The notes: generated by a model from the letters alone, not told the origin. Counted from the first letter of the stretch, positions 26,211-35,009 are shown. The stretch: DNA of 64,000 nt from Piscinibacterium candidicorallinum (GCF_047549485.1 NZ_CP180191.1:1116001-1180000), one strand, 5' to 3'. Numbers and translations: made by a program.

Positions 26211-27290
26211 TCAGCGCACGTTGCGCGACATGAAGGTGTCGAAGGTCTGCTCGCCGAAGCGGAACCAGGCGATCATGTCGTTGCGGGCGCGGAAGTAGTC
26301 GTCGCCGATCTTCTTCCAGTCCGGGTTCTTGGCTGCGAGTTCGGCGTAGAACTCGTTGGCGGCCTTGAACGCGGCGTCCATGATGGGCGCGGGCATCGGG
26401 CGCAGCTGGGTCTTGTTGGCGACCAGGCGCTTGAGGGCCTGCGGATTGCGAAGGTCGTACTTGGCCTGCATGTCGACGTGGGCGTGGCTGCACGCGGCTT
26501 CCACGATCGCCTTGAGGTCATTGGGCAGCCCAGCCCAGGCCTTGCTGTTGATGTAGAAGGACAGCTGGGCGCCGCCTTCCCACCAGCCGGGGTAGTAATA
26601 GAAGGGAGCGACCTTGTTGAAGCCCAGCTTCTCGTCGTCGTACGGACCCACCCACTCGGTAGCGTCGATCGTGCCCTTTTCCAGCGCCTGATAGATCTCG
26701 CCGCCGGGGATGTTCTGGGGCACGCCGCCGATACGCTCGAGCACCTTGCCGCCGAAGCCGCCGATGCGCATCTTCAGGCCCTTGATGTCATTGACCGTGC
26801 GGATTTCCTTGCGGTACCAGCCACCCATCTGGGTGCCGGTGTTGCCGCCCGGGAAGTTGACGATGTTCAGCTTGGCGTAGAACTCGCGCATCAGCTTCAT
26901 GCCGTTGCCTTCGTACATCCAGGCAGACAGCTGACGGCTGTTCATGCCGAAAGGCACCGCGCAGTCGAATGCAAAGGCTTCGTTCTTGCCGAAGAAGTAG
27001 TAGGGGGCGGTGTGGGTCATTTCCACGGTGCCCTTTTCCACGGCGTCGGCAGTGCCGAAGGCCGGGGCCAGTTCGCCGGCGCCATGCACCGAGATCTGGA
27101 AGCGGCCGCCCGAGGCGTCGCTCACGAACTTGGAGAAGACCTCGGCGGCACCGTAGATGGTGTCCAGCGCCTTGGGGAAGGACGAGGCCAAACGCCAGCG
27201 GATGTTTTGTTGGGCATGCACCGCGGGTGCGACACCGGCGGCCAGAACGCCGGCAATACCGGCACCTTTGACGAACGAACGACGTTCCAT
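26211..27290 (-). CDS. TRAP transporter substrate-binding protein, TakP-like
   Basis: 359 residues. The N-terminus MERRSFVKGAGIAGVLAAG is a twin-arginine signal ending near AVHA-QQ, so the protein is probably exported folded. The mature part has the DctP-type fold: IRWRLASSFPKALDTIYG, the AVEKGTVEMTHTAPYYFFGK region, and EWVGPYDDEKLGFNKVAPFYYYPGWWEGG, which is typical of the TakP subgroup that binds 2-oxoacids or related carboxylates with a cation. Start ATG 27290 has AAGGAGA upstream. The gene converges with the permease genes rather than preceding them. Confidence 0.9.
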   Translation of the reverse strand: MERRSFVKGAGIAGVLAAGVAPAVHAQQNIRWRLASSFPKALDTIYGAAEVFSKFVSDASGGRFQISVHGAGELAPAFGTADAVEKGTVEMTHTAPYYFFGKNEAFAFDCAVPFGMNSRQLSAWMYEGNGMKLMREFYAKLNIVNFPGGNTGTQMGGWYRKEIRTVNDIKGLKMRIGGFGGKVLERIGGVPQNIPGGEIYQALEKGTIDATEWVGPYDDEKLGFNKVAPFYYYPGWWEGGAQLSFYINSKAWAGLPNDLKAIVEAACSHAHVDMQAKYDLRNPQALKRLVANKTQLRPMPAPIMDAAFKAANEFYAELAAKNPDWKKIGDDYFRARNDMIAWFRFGEQTFDTFMSRNVR

Positions 27291-27571
27291 GAAGTCTCCT
27301 TGCAGTTGCCGATCCTCCCGTACGCCCCTGTGGGCAGGGGTCATTGGGGGGTGATTGTCACGGACCACGCAGCAGGACAGTTGCGTGTTTGACTCGCGGA
27401 TTCTAGTCAGCAGGTCTGCTAATCCGATGCGGGTTAATCCCCACCAGACCACACAAATTTGCACAGCTGACAGGCGACCGTCAGCTTGTGCACGACCTGT
27501 GTTTTGTGATCCGCATACGGTGCGCTTGGCGAGGCCCGTGCGGCGCGGACCGGCCGGCTCCGAAGTGCTGC
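27291..27571. other. Intergenic region upstream of the TRAP binding protein
   Basis: 281 bp that hold the upstream region of the minus-strand binding-protein gene and the 3' flank of pmbA. I find no clear terminator after pmbA and no strong promoter boxes. Confidence 0.4.
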
Positions 27572-28972
27572 TCAGCTGCCGGCAATCGCCATTTCGCTGA
27601 TCAGGATGGAGCCGGTGACCTTCGTGCCGCGGCGCAGCACATCGGCACCCACGGCGGCGATGTCCTTGAACATCTGCGCCAGGTTGCCGGCGATCGTGAT
27701 CTCCTCGACCGGGTGCTGGATCACGCCGTTCTGCACCCAGTAGCCGGAGGCGCCGCGCGAATAGTCTCCGTTCACATAGTTCACGCCTTGGCCGAGCAAC
27801 TCGGTGACCAGCAGGCCGGTGCCCATCTTGCGCAGCATCGCGGCGAAGTCGTCCGTGGGCCGGGTGAGGCGGCTGGACAGCGTCAGGTTATGCGAGCCAC
27901 CCGCATTGCCGGTGGTATGCAGCTTGAGCTTGCGTGCCGTGTAGGTGGACAGGAACCAGCCCTTGAGCACGCCGGCCTCCAGCACCGTGCGCTTGCGTGT
28001 GGCCACGCCTTCGTCATCAAAGAAGCAGGAGCCGATCGCGCCCGGTACGTGCGGGTCTTCAAGGATGTCGATGTGATTGGCCAGCACCTGCTCGCCCATC
28101 TTGCCGATGAAGAAGGAGGCGTCGCGGTACAGCGCGCCGCCGCTGGCCGCCTGCACAAAGCTGCCAAGCAGGCCGCAGGCCAGCGGCGCCTCGAACAGCA
28201 CCGGGCACTTGCGCGTATCCAGCTTGCGGGCGCGCAAGCGGGCCAGCGCGCGCTCGGCGGCGTATCGGCCCACGCGTTCGGGTTCGGCCAGATCTTCGGC
28301 GCGGCGTTCGCTCACATACCAGTCATCGCGCTGCATGCCGGAGCGGTCCTTGGCGATCGGCGCGATCGACAGGGTTTGGCGCGAGTAGGGGTAGCCGTCC
28401 ATGAAGCCGTGGCTCGTCGCAAGCATGAACTGGCCCTGCGAGGCCGACACGGCCGTGCCGTCGGTGTTGCTGATGCGCTTGTCCGTCGCCAGTGCCGCGC
28501 GCTCCATGCGCAGGGCGAGCGTGATCGCCTGTTCGGCGTCCAGCGCCCACGGGTGGTACAGATCCAGATCCGGCGCGTCCTTGGCCAGCAGCTCCGGTTC
28601 GGCCAGGCCGGCGCAGTCATCCGGCGCGGTGAAGCGGGCGATGTCGAAGGCGGCCCGCACGGTGGCTTCGATCGAGGCCGTGGAGAAGTCGCTTGTGGAG
28701 GCGTTGCCGCGGGAGAGTGCGCCGGGCTTGCCGGTGTAGACCGTGATGCCCAGGCCCTTGTCGCGGTTGTGCTCCAGCGTCTCCACGGCGCCCTTGCGCA
28801 CGCTGACAGACAGTCCGGAACCCTCGGACACCTCCACCCCGGCCTGCGCAGCGCCGAGCCGACGCGCGGCAGCGAGGGCTTCTGCAGCAATGGATTCCAG
28901 CTCGCCGCGAGAAAAGGACAAGGGCTGCGTCGCGGACGCGGGTGTGGCAGAGGGGGCTTTGGAGCGCGGCAT
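27572..28972 (-). CDS. pmbA: Metalloprotease PmbA (TldE)
   Basis: 466 residues of the TldD/PmbA family. PmbA pairs with TldD to form a heterodimeric protease that matures peptide antibiotics and degrades unfolded peptides. Typical features: the N-terminal Ser/Ala-rich tail, VEVSEGSGLSVSVRKGAVETLEHNRDKGLGITVY, ILEDPHVPGAIGSCFFDDEGVATRKRTVLEAGVLKGW, and the C-terminal GASGYWVQNGVIQHPVEEITIAGNL. The catalytic HExxxH is on TldD, not here. It is divergent from darP with a 49-bp gap, a common arrangement in the group. Confidence 0.95.
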   Translation of the reverse strand: MPRSKAPSATPASATQPLSFSRGELESIAAEALAAARRLGAAQAGVEVSEGSGLSVSVRKGAVETLEHNRDKGLGITVYTGKPGALSRGNASTSDFSTASIEATVRAAFDIARFTAPDDCAGLAEPELLAKDAPDLDLYHPWALDAEQAITLALRMERAALATDKRISNTDGTAVSASQGQFMLATSHGFMDGYPYSRQTLSIAPIAKDRSGMQRDDWYVSERRAEDLAEPERVGRYAAERALARLRARKLDTRKCPVLFEAPLACGLLGSFVQAASGGALYRDASFFIGKMGEQVLANHIDILEDPHVPGAIGSCFFDDEGVATRKRTVLEAGVLKGWFLSTYTARKLKLHTTGNAGGSHNLTLSSRLTRPTDDFAAMLRKMGTGLLVTELLGQGVNYVNGDYSRGASGYWVQNGVIQHPVEEITIAGNLAQMFKDIAAVGADVLRRGTKVTGSILISEMAIAGS

Positions 28973-29021
28973 GAAGGGGTGTGAGCACTGAGGCAGAAAG
29001 ACAGGCTTCTATCATAGGTGG

Positions 29022-29624
29022 ATGAACCGATGGCACATGCCCGGCCAGGCGCCGGAAGACGATGACGAGGACCTCGACACCGGTCCGTCCAAGACCCAGA
29101 TCAAGAAGCACATGCTCGCCCTGACCGAGATGGGCGAGCAGGTTGTGAACCTGCCGGACAGCCAGCTGGCGCGCGTGCCGATGAGCGAGCGGCTCGAAAA
29201 AGCCATCCGCGAATGCCGGCGCATTACCGCGCATGGCGGGCGCAAGCGGCAGATCCAGTACATCGGCAAACTCATGCGCGAGCTGGACGACGCCGAGGTC
29301 GACGCCATCCGCGCCAAGCTCGCCGCCTTCTCCGGCGAGAGCAATGCCGAGAACGTGCGCTTCCACGCCCTGGAGCGCTGGCGCGACCGCCTGCTGGCCG
29401 ACGACGCCGCGCTGCAGGCCTATCTGGACAAGTATCCGGAGGTGGAAGTGCAGCGTCTGCGCCAGCTGATCCGCGAGGCGCGAAAGGACGCATCAGCTGG
29501 CAAGCCGCCCAAGCATGCGCGCGAACTCTTCAAGCTGCTGCGAGAGACGGAAGAAGCCGCCAACCCGGTACAGCCCGTTGCGCAGGACGGTGCGCCTAAT
29601 GCGCCAGAGGCAGACGATGCCTGA
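29022..29624 (+). CDS. darP: Ribosome-associated protein DarP/YjgA (DUF615)
   Basis: 200 residues, DUF615 family. The homologue binds late 50S ribosomal assembly intermediates. Visible are SKTQIKKHMLALTEMGEQVVNLP, RKRQIQYIGKLMRELD and the helical C-terminal half rich in Arg, Glu and Lys. The N-terminus is acidic (PEDDDEDLDTG) and the C-terminus is disordered. It overlaps mog by 8 bp and is divergent from pmbA. Confidence 0.92.
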   Translation: MNRWHMPGQAPEDDDEDLDTGPSKTQIKKHMLALTEMGEQVVNLPDSQLARVPMSERLEKAIRECRRITAHGGRKRQIQYIGKLMRELDDAEVDAIRAKLAAFSGESNAENVRFHALERWRDRLLADDAALQAYLDKYPEVEVQRLRQLIREARKDASAGKPPKHARELFKLLRETEEAANPVQPVAQDGAPNAPEADDA

Positions 29625-30234
29625 ACGCAGTCATCCCGACGAGATCGTCATCGGTCTGGTCTCCATCAGCGACCGCGCGAGCACCGGGGTCTATGCCGAC
29701 CAGGGCCTGCCCGCGCTACGCGACTGGTTGCAGGCTGCCATCGTCGGCCCCGTGCGGTTTGTCGAACGCTTGATTCCGGATGAGTTGGCCGTGATCTCAA
29801 CCACCCTCATCGAGCTGTGCGACGCCGAGCGCTGTGACCTGATCCTCACCACCGGCGGTACCGGCCCGGCGCGGCGCGACGTGACGCCTGAGGCCACCCT
29901 GACCGTGGCCACGCGCGAAATGCCCGGCTTTGGCGAGCAGATGAGGCAGATCAGCCTGAAGTTCGTGCCCACGGCCATCCTGTCGCGGCAGGTGGGTGCG
30001 CTGCGGGAAATCGACGATCACGCGGCGCTCATCATCAACCTGCCGGGGCAGCCCAAGGCCATCAAGGAAACCCTCGAAGGCCTGAAGGACACTGAGGGCA
30101 AGCCGCTCGTGCCCGGCATCTTTGCCGCCGTGCCCTATTGCATCGACCTGATCGGCGGGCCGTACATCGACACCCGCGAAGCCGTGATCAAGAGCTTCCG
30201 GCCCAAGAACGCCATCCGTACACAGACCCTATGA
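29617..30234 (+). CDS. mog: Molybdopterin adenylyltransferase
   Basis: 205 residues. It adenylates molybdopterin before molybdate insertion. The MoCF fold is shown by IGLVSISDRASTGVYADQGLPAL, the nucleotide-binding LILTTGGTGPARRDVTPEAT, and INLPGQPKAIKETLEGL. ATG 29617 lies inside the end of darP and follows GCCAGAGG; the frame is open further upstream only because it runs through darP. The stop overlaps the next start (ATGA). Confidence 0.94.
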   Translation: MPERSHPDEIVIGLVSISDRASTGVYADQGLPALRDWLQAAIVGPVRFVERLIPDELAVISTTLIELCDAERCDLILTTGGTGPARRDVTPEATLTVATREMPGFGEQMRQISLKFVPTAILSRQVGALREIDDHAALIINLPGQPKAIKETLEGLKDTEGKPLVPGIFAAVPYCIDLIGGPYIDTREAVIKSFRPKNAIRTQTL

Positions 30235-30899
30235 ACCTCCTCGAACGCGTTGAACTGCAGACCGGCCCGAACCCTGGCGCCAGCGTGATCTGGCTGCACG
30301 GCCTGGGGGCGGATGGCAATGACTTCGTCCCCATCGTGCCCGAGCTGGACCTGACGGGCTGTGGCGATGTGCGATTTGTGTTCCCGCATGCGCAGACCAT
30401 GCCCGTGACCATCAACGGTGGCTATGTGATGCGCGCCTGGTATGACATCCTCGGCATGGATCTGGTGCGCCGCGAAGATGAAGCCGGCATCCGCAAGAGT
30501 GCCGCGCAGATCGAGGCGCTGATCGCGCATGAGGTCGGCCGCGGCATCCAGACCGAGCGCATCGTTCTGGCCGGGTTTTCGCAGGGCTGCGCCATGACCC
30601 TGTTCACCGGCCTGCGCCATGCTGCGCCGCTGGCGGGGCTGGTGTGTCTCTCGGGTTACCTGCCCGTGGCCGACAAGACGGCGGCGGAGCGCTCACCGGC
30701 CAATCTGCGCACACCGATCTTCATGGCGCACGGATCACAGGACCCCGTGGTGCCGCAGGCTAGAGCCGAAAGCTCGCGCGAGCTGCTGAGCGCACTCGGT
30801 CACGAGATCGAGTGGTACAGCTACCCGATGCCGCACAGCGTGTGCGGCGAGGAGGTTGAGGCCATCAGCGGCTTTCTGCAGCGGGTTCTGAAAAGCTAG
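30231..30899 (+). CDS. Alpha/beta-hydrolase, phospholipase/carboxylesterase family
   Basis: 222 residues. The catalytic Ser lies in GFSQG, the Asp in AHGSQDPVVP and the His in YPMPHSVCGEE, with the oxyanion motif LHGLGADGNDF near the N-terminus. This is the carboxylesterase II / acyl-protein thioesterase-like family that hydrolyses short-chain esters. The ATG overlaps the mog stop by 4 bp, so darP-mog-esterase form one unit. Confidence 0.92.
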   Translation: MNLLERVELQTGPNPGASVIWLHGLGADGNDFVPIVPELDLTGCGDVRFVFPHAQTMPVTINGGYVMRAWYDILGMDLVRREDEAGIRKSAAQIEALIAHEVGRGIQTERIVLAGFSQGCAMTLFTGLRHAAPLAGLVCLSGYLPVADKTAAERSPANLRTPIFMAHGSQDPVVPQARAESSRELLSALGHEIEWYSYPMPHSVCGEEVEAISGFLQRVLKS

Positions 30900-30905
30900 A
30901 ACCAG

Positions 30906-30964
30906 CATTCATGCGCTTCTTCAGCCCGAAATGGCTGGAATGCCGCATGGGGCAAGCGGAAAGG
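30906..30964. repeat. Right half of the intergenic inverted-repeat element
   Basis: TTCATGCGCTTCTTCAGCCC and the terminal GGCAAGCGGAAAG match the right half of the element at 14755-14904; the left half is missing. It lies just after the esterase gene. Confidence 0.6.
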
Positions 30965-31005
30965 CACCTGGCGATCAGTCGTGTCGGATGAACGCCTGAC
31001 GCAGA

Positions 31006-31029
31006 CAAGGCCACCGTAAGGTGGCCTTG
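31006..31029. terminator. Bidirectional terminator between the esterase gene and terC
   Basis: Stem CAAGGCCACC/GGTGGCCTTG (31006-31015 with 31020-31029) with a GTAA tetraloop. T-tracts are weak on both sides, so efficiency is uncertain. Confidence 0.65.
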
Positions 31030-31086
31030 CTGCATTTCGCACCGCGGCGCGAGTCACTCAGCGCCTGGACGTACAGGCGTGATGCG

Positions 31087-32157
31087 CTAGGTCTGCGGCT
31101 TGCCGGCGGTCGGCTGATTGGCCTGTCCAGAAGTCTTGGCGACCGCATCGCCCAGCGATAGCTCAGGCTTGTCGCCGCGGGTCTTGTACAGCGAGTAGAT
31201 GACGCCGATGGCCAGCAGGCCGAATGTCACGGACAGCGAGATCCATGCGTCCATCTTTCCGTAGATCTGGTTGTAGAAGATCTTGGCGCCGATGAAGATC
31301 AGCACTACCGACAGCGCGTACTTCAGGTACTTGAAGCGGTGGATGATGGCGGCCAGTGCGAAGTACAGCGCGCGCAGACCCAGGATGGCGAAGATGTTGC
31401 TCGTGTAGACGATGAACGGGTCGGTCGTGATCGCGAAGATCGCAGGTACCGAGTCCACCGCAAAGATCACGTCTGCAAACTCCACCAGGATCAGTGCAAA
31501 GAACAGCGGCGTCGCCCAGAGCACCGGCTTGCCATTCGGATCGTTGGGCAGGGGCTGGCGCACGAAAAAGGCGTTGCCCTCGACCTTGTCGGTCACGCGC
31601 ATCTTCTTGCGCATGAACTTGAGCAGCGGGTTGTTGGCGATGTCGGGCATGTTGTCGATCATCCACAGCATCTTGATGCCGGTGAGGATCAGGAACGCGC
31701 CGAACAGGTACAGCACCCAGCTGAACTGATCGACGATGGCCGCGCCCAGTCCGATCATGATCGCGCGCAGCACGATCACCCCCAGGATGCCCCAGAACAG
31801 CACGCGGTGCTGGTAGATCCGCGGCACGGCGAAGTAGGTGAAGATCAGCGCGATGACAAACACGTTGTCCATCGCCAGGCTTTTCTCGATCAAAAAGCCC
31901 GTGTAGTACTCCATGCCGCTTTGCGCGCCCATGTACCACCACACCCAGCCGCCAAAGCACAGGGCGATGGCGATGTAGAAGGCCGACAGCCAGAGGGATT
32001 CCTTGACGCCGATCTCGTGGTCCTTCTTGTTGAGGACACCGAGGTCAAAGACGAGCAGGGTGATGACGATGCCGATGAACATGAGCCAAAGCCATGCGGC
32101 TTTGCCCAGAAACGGCGCGTTCAAAAAGGAAATGAGGGCGTCCAAGCGGGCCTCCAT
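31087..32157 (-). CDS. TerC family integral membrane protein
   Basis: 356 residues with about nine membrane helices. Conserved acidic residues in membrane segments, as in LLVFDLGVLNKKDHEIGVKESLW, LIEKSLAMDNVFVIALIF and LVEFADVIFAVDSVPAIFAIT, mark the TerC/Alx family, which exports manganese or helps load metalloproteins at the membrane and is linked to tellurite resistance. Start ATG 32157 gives the usual TerC N-terminus; a longer open frame upstream adds no similarity. It is convergent with the esterase gene. Confidence 0.92.
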   Translation of the reverse strand: MEARLDALISFLNAPFLGKAAWLWLMFIGIVITLLVFDLGVLNKKDHEIGVKESLWLSAFYIAIALCFGGWVWWYMGAQSGMEYYTGFLIEKSLAMDNVFVIALIFTYFAVPRIYQHRVLFWGILGVIVLRAIMIGLGAAIVDQFSWVLYLFGAFLILTGIKMLWMIDNMPDIANNPLLKFMRKKMRVTDKVEGNAFFVRQPLPNDPNGKPVLWATPLFFALILVEFADVIFAVDSVPAIFAITTDPFIVYTSNIFAILGLRALYFALAAIIHRFKYLKYALSVVLIFIGAKIFYNQIYGKMDAWISLSVTFGLLAIGVIYSLYKTRGDKPELSLGDAVAKTSGQANQPTAGKPQT

Positions 32158-32503
32158 GAAAAGTGGGTTGCACGATTCCCACAACGACATGGCGGCCGGG
32201 GTTGCGCCTTGCACGCAACCAGCGGCCGTCAGAGGGGCCCGCCGTGGTGAGCGCATGATGAAGCGTTGAGGTGTGCTTCGCCACCGGGTTCACCCGGAAA
32301 TCTCGGGAAACTCCGGAGAATCGGCGTGGAGGCTGCGCTCAAGTTTGCGCAGGGAAGGGGCCGGTTCCGCTTGTCCCGCAACGATCTTCAGGCCATGACC
32401 ATGAAGAGCCGCACCCAGAGCGCGTCTTCAGGCGCATGCCGTGAAGAACCGCACCAGACAAGCGGAAGCGGGCAGGGTGCCTTAGCGGACGCCCCGAGTC
32501 GGC
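32158..32503. other. Intergenic region upstream of terC, with leader hairpins
   Basis: 346 bp. On the minus strand the terC leader can form GGTTGCG/CGCAACC (32200-32206 with 32214-32220) about 43 nt before the ATG, and CCGGG-TTCA-CCCGG (32284-32297). The manganese riboswitch core sometimes found before terC is not recognisable. The right part (32365-32467) is a copy of the dispersed inverted-repeat element. Confidence 0.45.
32365..32467. repeat. Intergenic inverted-repeat element, shortened copy
   Basis: About 103 bp with inverted ends TTCCGCTTGTC and GACAAGCGGAA. Internal stretches ATGAAGAGCCGCACC and GTGAAGAACCGCACC repeat in the same direction. It lies between terC and tgt. Confidence 0.65.
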
Positions 32504-33637
32504 TCAGTCGATCCCGCGCGCCCGGTCCTCGGCGAACTTGCGCTTGAACTGCTCGAAGGTGCCGGCTTCCAGCGCCTCGCGCATCTCGCGCATCAGCGTC
32601 TGGTAGTAGTGCAGGTTGTGGATGGTGGCCAGACGCGCGCCGAGGATCTCGTCCACCTTCTGCAGGTGGTGGATGTAGGCACGGCTGAAGTTGCTGCAGG
32701 CGTAGCAGGTACAGCTTTCGTCGATCGGACGCGGGTCGTTCTTGTGCTTGGCATTGCGCATCTTCAGGTCGCCATAGCGGGTGAAGAGCCAGCCGTTGCG
32801 CGCATTGCGGGTGGGCATCACGCAGTCGAACATGTCGATGCCGTTGCTCACGCCCTCCACCAGATCTTCCGGGGTGCCCACGCCCATCAGGTAGTGCGGC
32901 TTTTCGGCCGGCAGCTTCGGGCCGATGTGGGCCAGCACGCGCGAGAAGTCTTCCTTGGGTTCACCCACGGACAGGCCGCCGACCGCGATGCCTGGCGTGT
33001 TGACCTCGTTCAGGCCGGCCAGGCTCTCGTCGCGCAGGTCCTCGAACATACCGCCCTGCACGATGGCAAAGAGCGCGTTGGGGTTGTTCAGGCGCTCGAA
33101 CTCGGCCTTGCTGCGGTGCGCCCAGCGCATGGACAGCTGCATGGATTTGGCGGCCTCGTCCTTGGTGGTGGGCCGGCCATTGGTCTCGTAGGGGGTGCAT
33201 TCGTCGAACTGCATGACCACGTCCGAGTTCAGCGTGGTCTGGATCTGGATCGCGACTTCGGGCGAGAGAAAGAGCTTGTCGCCATTGATGGGCGAGGAGA
33301 ACTTCACGCCTTCCTCGGTGATCTTGCGCAGGTCACCGAGCGAGAACACCTGAAAGCCGCCGGAGTCCGTAAGGATGGGCTTGTCCCAGCCGATGAACTT
33401 GTGCAGGCCGCCGAAGCTGCCGATCACGTCTAGCCCCGGCCGCAGCCAGAGGTGGAAGGTATTGCCCAGGATGATCTGCGCGCCGATCTGGTTGAGCTCC
33501 AGCGGGCTCATCGCCTTGACCGCGCCGTAGGTGCCCACCGGCATGAACACCGGGGTCTCGATCACGCCGTGGTTCAGCGTCAGCCGTCCGCGGCGGGCGT
33601 GGCCGGCGCGGTGGGTGACTTCAAATTTCAGAGTCAT
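32504..33637 (-). CDS. tgt: Queuine tRNA-ribosyltransferase (tRNA-guanine transglycosylase)
   Basis: 377 residues. It swaps guanine 34 of GUN-anticodon tRNAs for preQ1. Visible are FMPVGTYGAVKAMSP, LTDSGGFQVFSL with a catalytic-region Asp, IVQGGMFEDLRDESL, the nucleophile region GIDMFDCVMPTRNARNG, and zinc ligands in CTCYACSNFSRAYIHHL. Start ATG 33637 overlaps the end of queA by 17 bp, so the pair is translated together. Confidence 0.97.
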   Translation of the reverse strand: MTLKFEVTHRAGHARRGRLTLNHGVIETPVFMPVGTYGAVKAMSPLELNQIGAQIILGNTFHLWLRPGLDVIGSFGGLHKFIGWDKPILTDSGGFQVFSLGDLRKITEEGVKFSSPINGDKLFLSPEVAIQIQTTLNSDVVMQFDECTPYETNGRPTTKDEAAKSMQLSMRWAHRSKAEFERLNNPNALFAIVQGGMFEDLRDESLAGLNEVNTPGIAVGGLSVGEPKEDFSRVLAHIGPKLPAEKPHYLMGVGTPEDLVEGVSNGIDMFDCVMPTRNARNGWLFTRYGDLKMRNAKHKNDPRPIDESCTCYACSNFSRAYIHHLQKVDEILGARLATIHNLHYYQTLMREMREALEAGTFEQFKRKFAEDRARGID

Positions 33638-34703
33638 TGAGCTTCTTTTCGAGGAACATGGCATCGCCGTAACTGAAGAAGCGGTAGCGCTGCGCCACCG
33701 CGTGGGCGTAGGCGGTGCGCACACGCTGCATGCCGGCAAAGGCGGAAATGAGCATCATCAGTGTGCTCTTGGGCAGGTGGAAGTTGGTGATGAGTGCGTC
33801 CACCACGTTGAACTTGAAGCCGGGGGTGATGAAGATGCTGGTGTCACCCGTGGCGGCGCGCAGGCTGCCGCCCGAGCCCGACAATGCGGCGGCGGATTCC
33901 AGCGATCGCATGGAGGTCGTACCGACTGCCACGCAGCGGCCGCCGCGCGCCTTGGCCTCAAGAATGGCGTCCACGGCGTTCTGCGGCACGCTGAACCATT
34001 CGCTGTGCATCTTGTGCTCGGCAATGTTCGTCACGCGCACCGGCGCGAAGGTGCCGGCGCCCACATGCAGCGTGACCTTGACGAGCTTGACGCCCTTGGC
34101 CTGGATGGCGGCGAGCAGGGCGTCGTCAAAGTGCAGGCCAGCCGTGGGTGCAGCCACGGCGCCGGGCTTGCTCGCATCGGCATACACCGTCTGGTAGCGG
34201 CGCTCGTCGTCCGCATCGGCCTCATGGCTGATGTAGGGCGGCAGCGGCACCGAGCCGTGGGTATCGAGCAGCGGCAGGATCTCGCTGCCAAAGCGCAGGT
34301 GGTACTGGTCGCCGTGGTCGGGGTCGCGCCCGAGCACTTCCACCGCATGGCCTGCCACATCGATGTAGCTGCCAGGCTGGGGGGACTTGCTGGCCCGCAC
34401 CATGGCATAGGCATGGTCGGCGTCAATCAGGCGGTCGAGCAGGATCTCCACTGCGCCGCCCGTGGCCTTCTTGCCGAACAGGCGCGCCTTGATCACCCGC
34501 GTGTCGTTCACCACCAGGCAGTCGCTGGGTTGGAGAAGGTCCAGCACGGCCGGAAACATCAGGTCATGCAGCGCATCAGGCTGTACATGCAGCAGGCGGC
34601 TGGCGCGGCGCTCTGCAGCCGGATGCTGCGCGATCAGTTCTTCGGGAAGGTGGTAGTCGAAGTCGTCCAGCGTGAGCGAGCGCTGGGAGGCAGGAAGCGT
34701 CAT
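33621..34703 (-). CDS. queA: S-adenosylmethionine:tRNA ribosyltransferase-isomerase
   Basis: 360 residues. It converts preQ1 in tRNA to epoxyqueuosine using the ribosyl part of SAM. Conserved: FDYHLPEELIAQHP, CLVVNDTRVIKARLFG, PTAGLHFD, VGAGTFAPVRV, and the C-terminal NFHLPKSTLMMLISAFAG. Start ATG 34703 begins the family N-terminus; the frame is open upstream but there it runs antisense through the tRNA gene. tgt follows directly. Confidence 0.97.
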   Translation of the reverse strand: MTLPASQRSLTLDDFDYHLPEELIAQHPAAERRASRLLHVQPDALHDLMFPAVLDLLQPSDCLVVNDTRVIKARLFGKKATGGAVEILLDRLIDADHAYAMVRASKSPQPGSYIDVAGHAVEVLGRDPDHGDQYHLRFGSEILPLLDTHGSVPLPPYISHEADADDERRYQTVYADASKPGAVAAPTAGLHFDDALLAAIQAKGVKLVKVTLHVGAGTFAPVRVTNIAEHKMHSEWFSVPQNAVDAILEAKARGGRCVAVGTTSMRSLESAAALSGSGGSLRAATGDTSIFITPGFKFNVVDALITNFHLPKSTLMMLISAFAGMQRVRTAYAHAVAQRYRFFSYGDAMFLEKKLNDSEI

Positions 34704-34754
34704 GCCCAAAATGTTAGCCGTGCCATAATTCGCGCCCTCCCAAGCAGTACCCCA

Positions 34755-34840
34755 GCCGGGGTGGCGGAACGGTAGACGCAGCGGATTCAAAATCCGCCGA
34801 TGGCAACATCGTGAGGGTTCGATTCCCTCTCCCGGCACCA
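34755..34840 (+). tRNA. tRNA-Leu (anticodon CAA)
   Basis: 86 nt including an encoded CCA. Acceptor GCCGGGG pairs with TCCCGGC (one G-U). The anticodon loop TTCAAAA between GCGGA and TCCGC gives anticodon CAA, reading UUG. A long variable arm (CGATGGCAACATCG) is as expected for a class II tRNA, and the T-arm is AGGGTTCGATTCCCT. CATAAT at 34724-34729 may be its -10 box. Confidence 0.97.
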
Positions 34841-34866
34841 CTATCAGGGCCTCGCAGCGCGAGGCC
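34829..34866 (+). repeat. tRNA 3'-end/terminator repeat, copy 1
   Basis: 38 bp comprising the last 12 bases of the tRNA (CTCCCGGCACCA) plus the following hairpin arm. It is identical to 34972-35009. The hairpin here (34845-34855 with 34859-34869) has an 11-bp stem, but only a weak T-tract follows. Confidence 0.85.
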
Positions 34867-34971
34867 CTGTGTCTTTGTGCCGGGAAGCGAGGCGCCTGCG
34901 CGCCTCGCGCGAGGGAATCGAAAGACCGGGCCTGCAAGCCCGGTCGGGGCCGCGGGACGTGACCGATCCCG

Positions 34972-35009
34972 CTCCCGGCACCACTATCAGGGCCTCGCAG
35001 CGCGAGGCC
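34972..35009 (+). repeat. tRNA 3'-end/terminator repeat, copy 2
   Basis: A perfect 38-bp repeat of 34829-34866, 143 bp downstream, beginning with the same tRNA 3' end. The sequence before it (CGATCCCG) also resembles the T-arm. After both copies the sequence remains weakly similar (GTGCCG.GAAGC.AGCCGCCTG and ATCGAAAG..CGG.CTGCAAGC), so the unit is a decayed tandem duplication. Confidence 0.85.

Noticed and set aside
32158..32360. yybP-ykoY manganese riboswitch upstream of terC
   Set aside because: The conserved GGGGAGUAG-type core is missing on the minus strand; only unrelated hairpins are seen.
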